Source: Bacillus sp. AFS073361
GTDB taxonomy: Bacteria > Bacillota > Bacilli > Bacillales > Cytobacillaceae
Assembly: GCF_002567005.1 (NCBI RefSeq)
Contig: NZ_NUZU01000033.1
Span: 49,434-113,433 of the forward strand
Length of the DNA stretch: 64,000 nucleotides
Direction of reading: 5' to 3'
A model generated the notes under the pieces. That model did no database searches. It was given only the letters and a program-made list of their open reading frames with translations, and was not told the origin of the DNA. Both the position numbers and the translations under genes were made by a program. Positions 8,408 to 16,560 of the stretch are shown in pieces. How positions within the stretch are numbered: the stretch's first letter is position 1; every line of letters begins with the position of its first letter.

Positions 8408-10468
8408 TTAGATTTTTTCAATTGCAACTGCGCATGCTTTGTATTCGGCGGTTCCTGAAATAGGGTCGTATTCATTTAATGTTAATACATTTGTTGGTGT
8501 TTCACTCCAGTGAAAACTCATAAAGACCAAGCCTGGTACCACCTGTTCTGTAACCTTTGCCTTTACCTCAAGCTCCCCTCTTCGTGAACGAACCCTGACC
8601 ACTTCTCCATCCATAATTCCTAGTGCAGCTGCATCAGAAGGAGAGATATCTAGGGTCTCTTCCGTTTGTTTCACCTTTACACCAGAAGCATAATGACGAG
8701 TCTGAGAATGGGTATTATAAGATTCATAGCGACGGCCAGTCGTTAGTGTAAATGGATAGTCATGATCTGGTAACTCTAACGGAGCTGTGTAATCTACCGG
8801 AACAAATGGTGATTTTTTCGTTGGCACTTCATGCTGATGAAACCTCTCATGCATGATAAAAGTTCCAGGATGATTTTCGTCCGGACATGGATAGTGGATG
8901 CTATACTCTTTTTCGAGCCTCTCGTAAGAGATACCACCATACATCTCCCAAGCAAGTTTCCTCACTTCATCCCAAATCTCTTCACTATTTTTATAGGTTA
9001 TCGGATAACCCATAATTGTGGATAATTCACAAAGGATTTCCCAATCCTCTTTCACATTTGGATGTGCCTCAATTGCTTTGCGAACCCTTTGAATTCTTCG
9101 ATCTGTGTTGGTATAAGTACCATCTACTTCTCCCCATGAACGAGCTGGTAAAACAACATCTGCCATTTTGGCTGTTTCGGTCATGAAAATATCTTGAACA
9201 ACTAACAAATCTAATTTCTCAAGCAATTTTTTCGTATGGTTCATATGAACATCGGCAAGTAGAGGATTTTCACCAATAATATATAGTGCCTTTAGTTCAC
9301 CCATTTCTAAGCGGTCAAATGTACGCGTTTGTGTATCGCCTGCCTGCGGATTTAATTCGACTCTCCATTCTTTTTCATATCGGCTACGGAATTCGTCATT
9401 TGCTAAACTCATTGCTCCAGCTAATTGGTTTGGCAGGCATCCCATATCCCCAGCACCTTGGACATTGTTCTGGCCCCTTAATGGCATAATTCCAGTTCCT
9501 GGTTTTCCAATATTTCCGGTTAATAAAGCAAGATTGGCGATATCAAATACATTATTAACACCACAGTGATGCTCTGTAATACCAAGTGTATATGCTATCA
9601 TTGAACAGCTTGCTGAAGCATACTCCCTAGCTGTAGCGACAATATCTTCTGATTGCAAACCAGTAATGCTTGCAGCAAATTCAGGAGTATATGGTTCAAC
9701 TTGTTTTTCAAGTTTCTCAAAGTCGACCGTAAATTGTTTAATAAACTCAGGATTATATAAGCCTTCTTTCAGGATAATTCGAATGAATGCATTGATCAGT
9801 GCAATATCTGTACCGACATTAATTTGCAGATGACGGTGCGCAACTTTCACCATATCAATCCTTCTTGGATCAATAACGATTATTTTCAGGCCGGCTTTTG
9901 CCGCCTTTTTAATGCGATTAGCGATAATTGGATGTGCCTCTGTTGTATTCGACCCCATTAAAAGCAGCACCTCTGCCCGCTCAAAATCTTCCAGAGTATT
10001 TGTTGGGAAACCGCTACCAAAAACAGTTGCCAGACCGGCAACGCTAGGAGCGTGTCAGGTTCGATTGCAGCCATCAATATTATTACTCTGGATGACCGTT
10101 CTCATGAATTTTTGTGTTATATAATTGGATTCATTTGTACTCCGTGCACAAGCAAACATAGATATTGCATTTGGTCCCCATGATGTTTTGATGCTTAATA
10201 ATTTAGTGGCAATGTATTGATAGGCTTCATCCCACGTCGTTTCAACCAACTTACCAGCTTTACGAATTAATGGGGTTGTTAACCTATTCTTAGCATGTAC
10301 ATATTCATAGGCAAATGCACCTTTTACACATGTTTGTCCTTTGTTGACAGGTGCATCCTTATCACCACGAATTTTCATGATTCGGTTGTCTTGAACTTCA
10401 AGGACTAGGCCACATCCCGTTCCACAATATCCGCAGATCGTTTTGACTAAATTAGAATCTCCCAACAT
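8408..10468 (-). CDS. fdhF: selenocysteine-containing formate dehydrogenase, alpha subunit
   Basis: Molybdopterin oxidoreductase that oxidises formate to CO2, 686 aa if the in-frame TGA at 10055-10057 is read as selenocysteine. N-terminal [4Fe-4S] motif CGYCGTGC...TCVKG, then ARSTNESNYITQKFMR, then CNRT-U-HAPSVAGL, where Sec (residue 138) takes the place of the Sec/Cys ligand of Mo in E. coli FdhH (context RV-U-HGPSVAGL). After the TGA the same frame continues through GSNTTEAHPI, IDPRR, GQNNVQGAGDMGCLPN and the C-terminal molybdopterin-binding domain. A SECIS hairpin lies just after the UGA. I start at ATG 10466-10468 because the in-frame GTG at 10474 overlaps the AAAGGAG ribosome binding site. 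The gene is of the short FDH-H type without N-terminal ferredoxin modules, and no beta or gamma subunit is adjacent. Automated callers will probably break it into two ORFs or call it a pseudogene. Confidence 0.93.
10015..10057 (-). promoter_or_regulatory. bacterial SECIS element with UGA(Sec) codon
   Basis: Directly after the TGA (10055-10057) the minus strand forms a perfect 6-base stem, GTTGCC (10037-10042) with GGCAAC (10026-10031), closing the loop GGTCT. From the UGA, the loop GGUCU falls at positions 22-26 and the U pair at 17-18, the same positions as in E. coli fdhF as I remember that SECIS. The apical GGUC is the SelB contact. Confidence 0.9.
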
Positions 10469-10581
10469 GTTCACTCCTTTATAAAAACATTTGTAACTAT
10501 ATAATAATAATAATCTATATATTTTAATTGTAGATTCTTTTTTCGCAATATATGTGTCTATTTTTTGAAAAATTTAGCAAT

Positions 10582-10614
10582 AAAAAAACGAGAGAATTGT
10601 TCTCCCGTTTTTTT
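10582..10614 (-). terminator. intrinsic terminator of the MHYT-PAS kinase
   Basis: Hairpin ACGAGAGAA/TTCTCCCGT flanked by A and T tracts on both sides, overlapping the kinase stop codon. Confidence 0.75.
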
Positions 10615-12769
10615 AAGCAGTTTTGGCAGGCAGTAAGATATTAAAGGTGGTCCCTTTATTAGGTTCGCTTTCTACAAATACCTTCCCATTATGACTTTCA
10701 ATGATTTTGAAGCTCACCATTAATCCTAAACCGTTCCCATTCTTCTTCGTAGTATAAAACGGCTCGCCAAGTTTCTTTAATTTTTCCTTAGAAATGCCCA
10801 CACCTGTATCTTGAATAGAAATTTGAACATTATTATCGTGGATGATTGTTTTTACATGTAGTTCCCCGCCGTTTGGCATAGCTTCAATTCCATTTTTGAT
10901 GAAATTTAAAAACACCTGTTTTAAACGATTCTCATCACATTCAATTTGAATAATTTCCTGATTGCAATCAAATGTTAAACCGACATTTTTCTTTCTTGCT
11001 TCAAATTCAAGCAATGCGACAACATTCTTAATTACAGGAACTACATTCTTTTCTTCTAATTCCACTGCTTTTGGCTTTGCTAATACCATAAAGTCCTCAA
11101 CAATTGTATTAACTCGTTCAATTTCATCGAGAATAATGCTTAAAAACTCAATTCGCTCGGGATCCTTTTCATCCAGCTGTAAAAATTCCGCGTATCCCTT
11201 CATTGAAGTGAGTGGATTACGAATTTCATGGGCAACACCCGCAGCTAATTGACCAACCGCAGCCAATTTATCCTGGCGATGGAGGATTTCCTCAGATTTC
11301 TTCCGTTCGGTTATGTCATTTCGGATGGCAAGATATTGATATGGCTTTCCTTGATCATTTAAAAAGGGAACAATCGTTGTGTCCACCCAATAATAAGTAC
11401 CATCCTTTGCTTTATTTCTTATTTCACCCTTCCATACTCCTCCAGAACCAATGGTCTTCCAAAGATCTTTGAAAAATTCTTTTGAATGGAAACCTGAATT
11501 TAAAATATTATGATCTCTGCCAATTATTTCTTCCCGCTTGTATTTCGAAATCTCACAGAATTTTTCATTTACACTGGTGATAACTCCTTTTGCATCCGTA
11601 AATGCAACAATCGAGGATTGGTCAAGTGCAAATTTTATATCAACATTCTCTTTAACGGTTTCTTTCAGATGGCCTTCAGCCCTTTTTCTGTCCGAAATAT
11701 CCGAGCGAATTGCAACATATTGGACAGGTTTCCCTTTTTTATTCAAAAAAGGCACAATCGTGGTATCAACCCAATAAAAAGACCCATCCTTGGCTTTATT
11801 ACGGATTTCTCCACGCCAAATCTTTCCTGACCGAATCGTGGACCATAAATCTTTAAAAAATTCTTTAGAATGGTAACCAGAATTTAAGATCCGGTGATTC
11901 TGACCCAGAATTTCTTCTTTTGTATACTTGGAAATCTCTTCAAACTTATCATTTACAAAGATAATCGTTCCATGAGGGTCTGTTATAGCAACAATGGTCG
12001 AGGCATCGAGAGCAGCTTTAATGTCCTTTAGGTTTGCATCGGATGTTACAAGTTGTTTACTAATTAATGTACTTGATGCAATTAGCCCTCCAATAATGAG
12101 AATGGTCAAGAATAATACCAAATAAATAAAAAAGGGACTATCTGCACTTGACCCATTCAGCCTATCACTTATTGACGTGTTCAAAGCTCGAGTCAATAGA
12201 AAATGACCTTCAATAATAGCTAACGACATAATAATCGCACTAATTGGTTTTAAGCAAACCTGGTTATTTCGAGTAAAACTTTTCGAAGAAGAAATAATCC
12301 ATAATGAGAATAAAAAAGAAGCAAAGATTAAAAGCCCTGAAAAAAGAATCAATATTACGTGATATTTTATAACAACATTCATGGCATATAAACCGATTAG
12401 ATGGGTTGCAAATACGGCCATCGTTAGAAATAAACTTCCTAAGATCAAATGATAAAACATCATTCGTTTTCCTAATAATGATAGGAAGGCCATGCCTGTG
12501 AATGCTAACCCGATGATTATTGACAAAATCGTTAGTGGAATATGATAACTGGCAAACCTGTTTGTATCTACGGAAATAAGTCCAATAAAATTCATGATCC
12601 AAATCCCGATACCTATTGAAAATGTGCCACCTAGGACCAGATGTGGCTGATTTTTTTCTGTAGACTTTATTAAAGTAAAAATATCTAATGCTGTAAAAGA
12701 TGCCATGATGGTTAAACCAATGGCAATTATGATTAAATACGGTTGAAAAGTCCCTACCACTGCATTCAT
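10613..12769 (-). CDS. MHYT-PAS-PAS sensor histidine kinase
   Basis: Membrane sensor kinase of 718 aa. Residues 1 to about 230 are seven hydrophobic segments of the MHYT type, a domain proposed to sense diatomic gases through bound metal; motifs such as IMNFIGL and THLIGLYAMNV are present but not canonical. Two PAS domains follow (about 245-365 and 375-490). They are near duplicates, each with ISKYxxEEIxGxxHxILNSGxHSKEFFKDLW and a C-terminal DISDRK/DITERK linker. The HisKA domain has the phospho-acceptor GVAHEIRNPLTSMKGYAEFL and the HATPase ends with DTGVGIS, FYTTKKNGNGLGL and GTTFNILLP. The catalytic half resembles orphan sporulation kinases (KinA/KinE group). No response regulator is adjacent. 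It lies beside the formate and nitrate genes, which suggests but does not prove a redox or gas-sensing role. Confidence 0.85.
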   Translation of the reverse strand: MNAVVGTFQPYLIIIAIGLTIMASFTALDIFTLIKSTEKNQPHLVLGGTFSIGIGIWIMNFIGLISVDTNRFASYHIPLTILSIIIGLAFTGMAFLSLLGKRMMFYHLILGSLFLTMAVFATHLIGLYAMNVVIKYHVILILFSGLLIFASFLFSLWIISSSKSFTRNNQVCLKPISAIIMSLAIIEGHFLLTRALNTSISDRLNGSSADSPFFIYLVLFLTILIIGGLIASSTLISKQLVTSDANLKDIKAALDASTIVAITDPHGTIIFVNDKFEEISKYTKEEILGQNHRILNSGYHSKEFFKDLWSTIRSGKIWRGEIRNKAKDGSFYWVDTTIVPFLNKKGKPVQYVAIRSDISDRKRAEGHLKETVKENVDIKFALDQSSIVAFTDAKGVITSVNEKFCEISKYKREEIIGRDHNILNSGFHSKEFFKDLWKTIGSGGVWKGEIRNKAKDGTYYWVDTTIVPFLNDQGKPYQYLAIRNDITERKKSEEILHRQDKLAAVGQLAAGVAHEIRNPLTSMKGYAEFLQLDEKDPERIEFLSIILDEIERVNTIVEDFMVLAKPKAVELEEKNVVPVIKNVVALLEFEARKKNVGLTFDCNQEIIQIECDENRLKQVFLNFIKNGIEAMPNGGELHVKTIIHDNNVQISIQDTGVGISKEKLKKLGEPFYTTKKNGNGLGLMVSFKIIESHNGKVFVESEPNKGTTFNILLPAKTA

Positions 12770-13064
12770 TTACGAGCATCCCCCCATATCTATAGCTTTT
12801 CTACTATGATTGTAATGGAATGAGAATTGTTATGGAAGTACAAAATTCACATGTACCGTCAATTTCCTATTATTTTAACCTACACATCTCCAATCCATGA
12901 ATGAGGTAAATGGATGAATGAACATTTATGTGATAAAAGATTTTTTTTTAAAAAAAAGGCTGATTTTTCAAAAAAAAGTCTACACATTTTAATAAATTTC
13001 GTCTATACTGTACTATAACAAGAATGAAATAAATAAACTGTATTAATAAAGGAGGAGTTTTATT

Positions 13065-13199
13065 ATGTTAATCAGTCCAGTTGAGTTTTTCCGTACTTTA
13101 CCTAAGAAGCAATGTTCAGAATGTGGTCAGCACATGGAGGAACAAGCAGAGAGCTATTTTATGGAATGTGAAAAATGTTTAGCAAAAAAAGAAGAATAG
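13065..13199 (+). CDS. yhfH: YhfH family zinc-finger-like small protein
   Basis: 44 aa, ATG 13065 with an AAAGGAGGAG ribosome binding site. It reads MLISPVEFFRTLPKKQCSECGQHMEEQAESYFMECEKC: an N-terminal VEFFRTLPKK segment followed by two CxxC pairs likely to bind zinc. The pattern matches B. subtilis YhfH, whose function is not known. A good terminator follows. Confidence 0.75.
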   Translation: MLISPVEFFRTLPKKQCSECGQHMEEQAESYFMECEKCLAKKEE

Positions 13200-13208
13200 C
13201 TTGAAAAG

Positions 13209-13231
13209 CTCTCCGCTTGGAGAGTTTTTTT
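13209..13231 (+). terminator. intrinsic terminator of yhfH
   Basis: CTCTCC/GGAGAG hairpin with a 4-base loop followed by seven T residues. Confidence 0.88.
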
Positions 13232-13338
13232 GTTATTTCAAATGCCATGTAATGATTAATTTTTTCCTTTTAGGTGAGATTTAGGAAGGCATAATCCCTT
13301 TTCTTCATGCAAAACCTTTACATAAGGAGATGATATGC

Positions 13339-13512
13339 ATGGCTATAAAGACTGATTCCCAGAGTTATCGAAATAGAAACGTAATAAAAGAGACTGTTAT
13401 CAATAATACGAAAACAGTTTCGGGGGATTCTGTAGATGAACTTAGAAACCTAGAAGAAGCAAACACCTTGATCACCGGCGATGAAATTAAACAGCAAAAT
13501 GAAAATCTGTAG
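13339..13512 (+). CDS. small hypothetical protein (57 aa)
   Basis: Start ATG 13339 is preceded at good distance by AAGGAG (13324-13329); the in-frame ATG at 13330 abuts that site and is unlikely. The protein is hydrophilic and Asn/Asp/Glu-rich, with no cysteine or membrane segment. I do not recognise it. A perfect 12-base hairpin terminator follows directly, supporting expression as a single gene. Confidence 0.6.
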   Translation: MAIKTDSQSYRNRNVIKETVINNTKTVSGDSVDELRNLEEANTLITGDEIKQQNENL

Positions 13513-13522
13513 AAAGAAAAGA

Positions 13523-13552
13523 AAAGACTGTCAATCATCCTTGACAGTCTTT
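13523..13552 (+). terminator. intrinsic terminator, bidirectional
   Basis: Perfect 12-base stem AAAGACTGTCAA/TTGACAGTCTTT. It serves the small gene upstream and, on the other strand, the YdjO-like gene. Confidence 0.8.
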
Positions 13553-13568
13553 AGTGAAGAGTGGTTTC

Positions 13569-13754
13569 TTAAATTTGCGGAAGTTCTCTCATTTCTTGAA
13601 GCATTTCATTGCCACACATTGGGCATAGTAAGTCATCTGCAACGAAGTCTTTTCTCATCCACCCTATGCAGGCTTCGGCAATGCATGAATAGATCTCAGT
13701 ATTAACTAGGATCGTTTCAACTTCTTCTTCTTTAGCTCTTTTACCGTAAAAAAT
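13569..13754 (-). CDS. YdjO-like small zinc-ribbon protein, probable ATT start
   Basis: Small protein with a zinc-ribbon arrangement: YSCIAEACIGWMRKDFVADDLLCPMCGNEM, the pattern of B. subtilis YdjO, a cold-inducible protein of unknown function. A second copy of the family is at 44068. Homologs begin directly with M-aromatic-G/N-K-R. Here that point is an ATT codon (13752-13754) eight bases after a perfect AAGGAGG. The only upstream ATG (13787) would place this ribosome binding site inside the coding region. I therefore propose an AUU start giving 61 aa; the alternative is 72 aa from 13787. Confidence 0.65.
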   Translation of the reverse strand: MFYGKRAKEEEVETILVNTEIYSCIAEACIGWMRKDFVADDLLCPMCGNEMLQEMRELPQI

Positions 13755-13833
13755 GGGAACCGCCTCCTTTTTTATTAGTATGCACAAAAAAGCAGCTTTT
13801 CATTTCCAGAATTCTTTAGGAGTTGTGAAAAAG

Positions 13834-13971
13834 ATGACCAATCAAAAAAGATATACAACAGTGGGAACCGATATTGACGAGGTAAAGCGGTTAAACCTCC
13901 AATCTGGTTTGAGTTATAATGAAGTAAAGAGATTACTTGCGGAAAGATATCTTGATATTAAAAAGGAATAG
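13834..13971 (+). CDS. small protein, possibly gamma-type SASP-related
   Basis: 45 aa, ATG 13834 with AGGAG about 11 bases upstream. The sequence includes TTVGTDIDEVKRLNLQSGLSYNEVKRLL. The TDxxEVKRxNxQS segment resembles the repeat of gamma-type small acid-soluble spore proteins, but only one repeat is present and the LSYNEVKRLLAERY half is unlike classical SspE. The assignment is tentative. A terminator follows at 13981. Confidence 0.5.
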   Translation: MTNQKRYTTVGTDIDEVKRLNLQSGLSYNEVKRLLAERYLDIKKE

Positions 13972-13980
13972 AGGATGACT

Positions 13981-14017
13981 AACCCTCAAGCAATTGGGCT
14001 TGAGGGTTTGATTTTTT
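13981..14017. terminator. bidirectional intrinsic terminator
   Basis: Ten-base stem AACCCTCAAG/CTTGAGGGTT between the converging small gene and the MutS2-like gene, with a T-rich tract on the plus strand. Confidence 0.75.
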
Positions 14018-14019
14018 TC

Positions 14020-15954
14020 CTAATGATTTCCTTCTCTATGTTCGATTGATATATTTTCCTGATGTCCTTTTGAGAGCAGTTTATCTTTTTTCCGGTTTTC
14101 TTTGGATTGAAAAATAATATCAAAATCGTAATCATCAGGATATAGCTCTTTTGCTGCGATATATAAGGTGATTCTTTTGTGGTTGATTGCTTGCTTTTCC
14201 CCTTTTATTTGTACAACGTAATTTCCGAGAGGGTCCGGACCTGAATAGATAATCCCAAACTCATTGGCAGGTGAAATTTTTACATTGTCTCCCTGTTGGA
14301 AGAGCGGGATTTTCACCTCCATTTTCGTTCTTTTCTTTACGTCCTTATGTTTATTAATAATTACCTGTTTTTCCATTTCCTTTAGCTTCCATGCATCTGT
14401 AATATCAGTTGTAAATTGCTTTTCTTCTTTATAAGTGATGGTATGAGCCCTCTCAAGAATTCTCGGATGCATTCCCAGTTTTAATGCGATTGCAAAGGCC
14501 TGACTCTCTCCTCCTTTCCCGATGTGTAAGCGGTATGTCGGACTTAAAGTGGTTAGATCAAACTCCATTGATCCATTAATAAATCCAGGATGTGTTTCAG
14601 CAAGAACTTTGATTTCACTATAATGGGTTGTTGCAAGAATAGTCGCCCCCTTTTCATACAGGGTTTCTAAAATCGCTGTAGCGAGCCCCATTCCTTCACC
14701 AGGATCAGTGCCCGAACCTAATTCATCTAATAAAACCAAGGTGCGATGCTGGGTTTCTTTTAAAATTTCAATAATATTAACCATCCGTGAGCTAAACGTA
14801 CTTAAATTTTCAGTAATACTTTGCCCATCCCCAATATCGACTAGAATACTCTCAAATATATTCAGACTACTTTCTGGTGCTGCCGGAATAAAAAGACCGG
14901 ATTGGACCATTAAAGTTAAGAGACCCACCGTTTTTATCGTTACAGTTTTCCCTCCTGTATTTGGTCCGGTAATGACTAATGCATGTTGTTCATTACTTAA
15001 AGTAAAGGAAAGCGGAACAGCTTTTTCCCCTAAAAGCGGGTGTTTTGCAGAAATTAATTTCAACTCACCAGATTCGTTTATACTTACCTTTGATCCATTA
15101 ATTGAACGGCCATACTTTGCTTTTCCAAATAAAACATCGTAATGAACCATCGTTTCAATCGCCATACGAATTTGCTGCTCTTTTTCTTCAACCAATCCCG
15201 TTAAATAATTTAAAACCCTTTGAACTTCGACCTCTTCATCTCCGAATAACCAATTTAATTGATCTTGTAACATCGTAACCTCTTCAGGTTCCATAAAAAG
15301 AGTTGAACCAGAAGCAGAAGTATCTAAGACAACTCCCTTTATTTTGTTCCGATATTCTTTTTTAATAGGGATCACATAGCGGCCATTTCGCTGACTGACA
15401 ACATTCTCCTGTAAATAATTTTTATATTTATTGGAACGAATCAACTGAAGTGTTTTTTCTTTTAGCCTTTCCTCTTGAATTGCTATTTGTTTCCTCAATT
15501 TTAATAACTCTTTACTAGCATAATCATCAACGCGGCCATTTCGAATACAGCGAATAATCTCACTCGCAAGCTCCGGCAATTCATCAATTCCATTCACGTA
15601 GGATGATACTCTTGGGGCATAATATTCTTTATCCTTCATAAACTTGCGCATCTTTCTACAACAATCCAAAAAATCATAAAGCCTGGCCAACTGGTCAACC
15701 CTTAGTGCAACTCCTTTATTCATATTTTTTAATAAGGCATCCATCCCATCCAAACCATGAACAGGAACACTAGCACTCTTTTTTAAAATCTCTACAGCCT
15801 CAGACACTTCATCCAGCCATGCTTCAATTTGCTTTAAATTTGTCGATGGTGTCAGGCACTCAATTTTTTCCTTCCCTTCTTGCGTTAAGGCAAAACTTGC
15901 AATAGTCTCTTTGATTTGCTGAAATTCCAATGTAGTAAAAGTATGTTGATTCAC
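14020..15954 (-). CDS. MutS2-like ATPase lacking the Smr nuclease domain
   Basis: MutS2 family, 644 aa. The lever/clamp region fills residues 1-300, then the MutS ATPase: Walker A GPNTGGKT (330-337), GDGQSITENLSTFSSR, Walker B LVLLDELGSGTDPGEG (about 407-422) and the ATTHYSEIK switch. After a helical linker, a small beta domain (about 565-610, GDNVKI...GIIYSGPDPLGNYVVQIKG) sits where MutS2 has its KOW domain. The Smr domain that ends canonical MutS2 (about 785 aa) is absent; the tail is a Lys-rich stretch. B. subtilis MutS2 (RqcU) binds collided ribosomes and splits them, so a translation-linked role is possible for this paralog too. Start is GTG 15952-15954 after TTAGGAGG. A long leader with uORFs, hairpins and a terminator precedes it. 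Confidence 0.85.
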   Translation of the reverse strand: MNQHTFTTLEFQQIKETIASFALTQEGKEKIECLTPSTNLKQIEAWLDEVSEAVEILKKSASVPVHGLDGMDALLKNMNKGVALRVDQLARLYDFLDCCRKMRKFMKDKEYYAPRVSSYVNGIDELPELASEIIRCIRNGRVDDYASKELLKLRKQIAIQEERLKEKTLQLIRSNKYKNYLQENVVSQRNGRYVIPIKKEYRNKIKGVVLDTSASGSTLFMEPEEVTMLQDQLNWLFGDEEVEVQRVLNYLTGLVEEKEQQIRMAIETMVHYDVLFGKAKYGRSINGSKVSINESGELKLISAKHPLLGEKAVPLSFTLSNEQHALVITGPNTGGKTVTIKTVGLLTLMVQSGLFIPAAPESSLNIFESILVDIGDGQSITENLSTFSSRMVNIIEILKETQHRTLVLLDELGSGTDPGEGMGLATAILETLYEKGATILATTHYSEIKVLAETHPGFINGSMEFDLTTLSPTYRLHIGKGGESQAFAIALKLGMHPRILERAHTITYKEEKQFTTDITDAWKLKEMEKQVIINKHKDVKKRTKMEVKIPLFQQGDNVKISPANEFGIIYSGPDPLGNYVVQIKGEKQAINHKRITLYIAAKELYPDDYDFDIIFQSKENRKKDKLLSKGHQENISIEHREGNH

Positions 15955-16047
15955 TTTTTTAACCTCCTAAATAATTGACTATGTTCATCATTGTTGATAA
16001 TGGCACTTTGTTGATTGAAGCGGAAATCAACAGCCTAGTTAAACTGA

Positions 16048-16085
16048 AATAAAAATAGCCGCAATGAACAATGTCATTGCGGCTA
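16048..16085 (-). terminator. leader terminator upstream of the MutS2-like gene
   Basis: Perfect 12-base stem TAGCCGCAATGA/TCATTGCGGCTA with a 6-base loop, followed on the minus strand by TTTTTATTTC. No coding gene ends here, so it acts inside a leader or ends an RNA. Confidence 0.85.
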
Positions 16086-16184
16086 CATGAAAAAAACTCA
16101 TTCACTCATATTACATACAAAATATTTACCCAAAATAAAAACTGTCTACACGGAGGTACACAGCTACATTGGTGAAGATGTATG

Positions 16185-16223
16185 CTAATGATGCCCATTG
16201 TTCTTAACTCCATTCCTAAACAT
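16185..16223 (-). CDS. second leader uORF (12 aa)
   Basis: Reads MFRNGVKNNGHH. A GGAGG at 16234-16238 is 10 bases upstream of the ATG and lies in the 3' arm of a hairpin, so its ribosome binding site is predicted to be sequestered when the outer stem forms. The 3' arm of the outer stem (16200-16209) lies within its coding sequence. No function is claimed for the peptide. Confidence 0.4.
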   Translation of the reverse strand: MFRNGVKNNGHH

Positions 16224-16292
16224 ACTAAATAAGCCTCCATTCAAGAAAAAATTGAACGAGGAGCTAGGAATGAACATATCCAATTGATTGGA

Positions 16293-16316
16293 TTAGTTAA
16301 GAACGACACCTAACAT
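16293..16316 (-). CDS. leader peptide uORF (7 aa)
   Basis: Reads MLGVVLN and stops at TAA 16293-16295. AAAGGAG lies 8 bases upstream of the ATG, an excellent ribosome binding site. The last codons and stop coincide with the 5' arm of the outer leader stem, so a ribosome at the end of this uORF would open it. Confidence 0.5.
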   Translation of the reverse strand: MLGVVLN

Positions 16317-16367
16317 AAAACATACTCCTTTAAACACTAAGTTTTTAGAAAAATTTAATTCTTATAA

Positions 16368-16396
16368 AGAATATAATAACTGACAACACTTGTCAA
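16368..16396 (-). promoter_or_regulatory. sigma-A-type promoter of the leader
   Basis: Perfect -35 TTGACA (16391-16396), 17-base spacer, -10 TATTCT (16368-16373). The predicted start is near 16361, about 45 bases before the first uORF. Confidence 0.65.
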
Positions 16397-16560
16397 TTTA
16401 GTATTTGCTTCATTTTATAGAATATGCAAATAAAAATCCAATGCTCCCTAGAGAAGGATGAAATGATGTAGTTTTCATTTTCAGGTCCTTGGGTTTGTTC
16501 ACAAATTATCCATATCTTTTTTCTGCTAACTTCTTTATCTTAAAAGTAGGAGGGATATTT

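Larger units (their letters stand above)
15955..16396 (-). promoter_or_regulatory. structured attenuator-type leader of the MutS2-like gene
   Basis: On the minus strand, in order: a sigma-A-like promoter; a 7-codon uORF with a strong ribosome binding site; an outer stem GTTCTTAACT (16295-16304) with AGTTAAGAAC (16200-16209) whose 5' arm is the end of that uORF; inside it a hairpin ATCCAA/TTGGAT (16278-16293) and a second hairpin CATTCCTA/TAGGAATG plus TTGAA/TTCAA and CTCC/GGAG that encloses the ribosome binding site of a 12-codon uORF; then an intrinsic terminator (16048-16085). A further small hairpin GTTGATT/AATCAAC lies at about 16012-16033. No T-box or known riboswitch motif is visible. 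The organisation resembles ribosome-mediated attenuators of antibiotic-resistance genes. It could also be an independent RNA of about 310 nt. Confidence 0.6.

Noticed and set aside
9970-10055. Break in the formate dehydrogenase gene as a frameshift or pseudogene
   Set aside because: Both parts are in the same frame, the only interruption is a TGA at the Sec position, and a SECIS hairpin follows. It is better read as selenocysteine.
14708-15142. Long antisense open frame inside the MutS2-like gene, and similar antisense frames in fdhF, trpB, trpD, fruA and copA
   Set aside because: No ribosome binding sites, no recognisable domains, and they lie opposite strongly conserved genes; they are shadows.
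16085-16238. A 44-codon frame beginning ATGGAGGCT inside the leader upstream of the MutS2-like gene
   Set aside because: Its start codon overlaps the GGAGG that serves the 12-codon uORF, and its sequence is Cys/Leu-rich without resemblance to a family.
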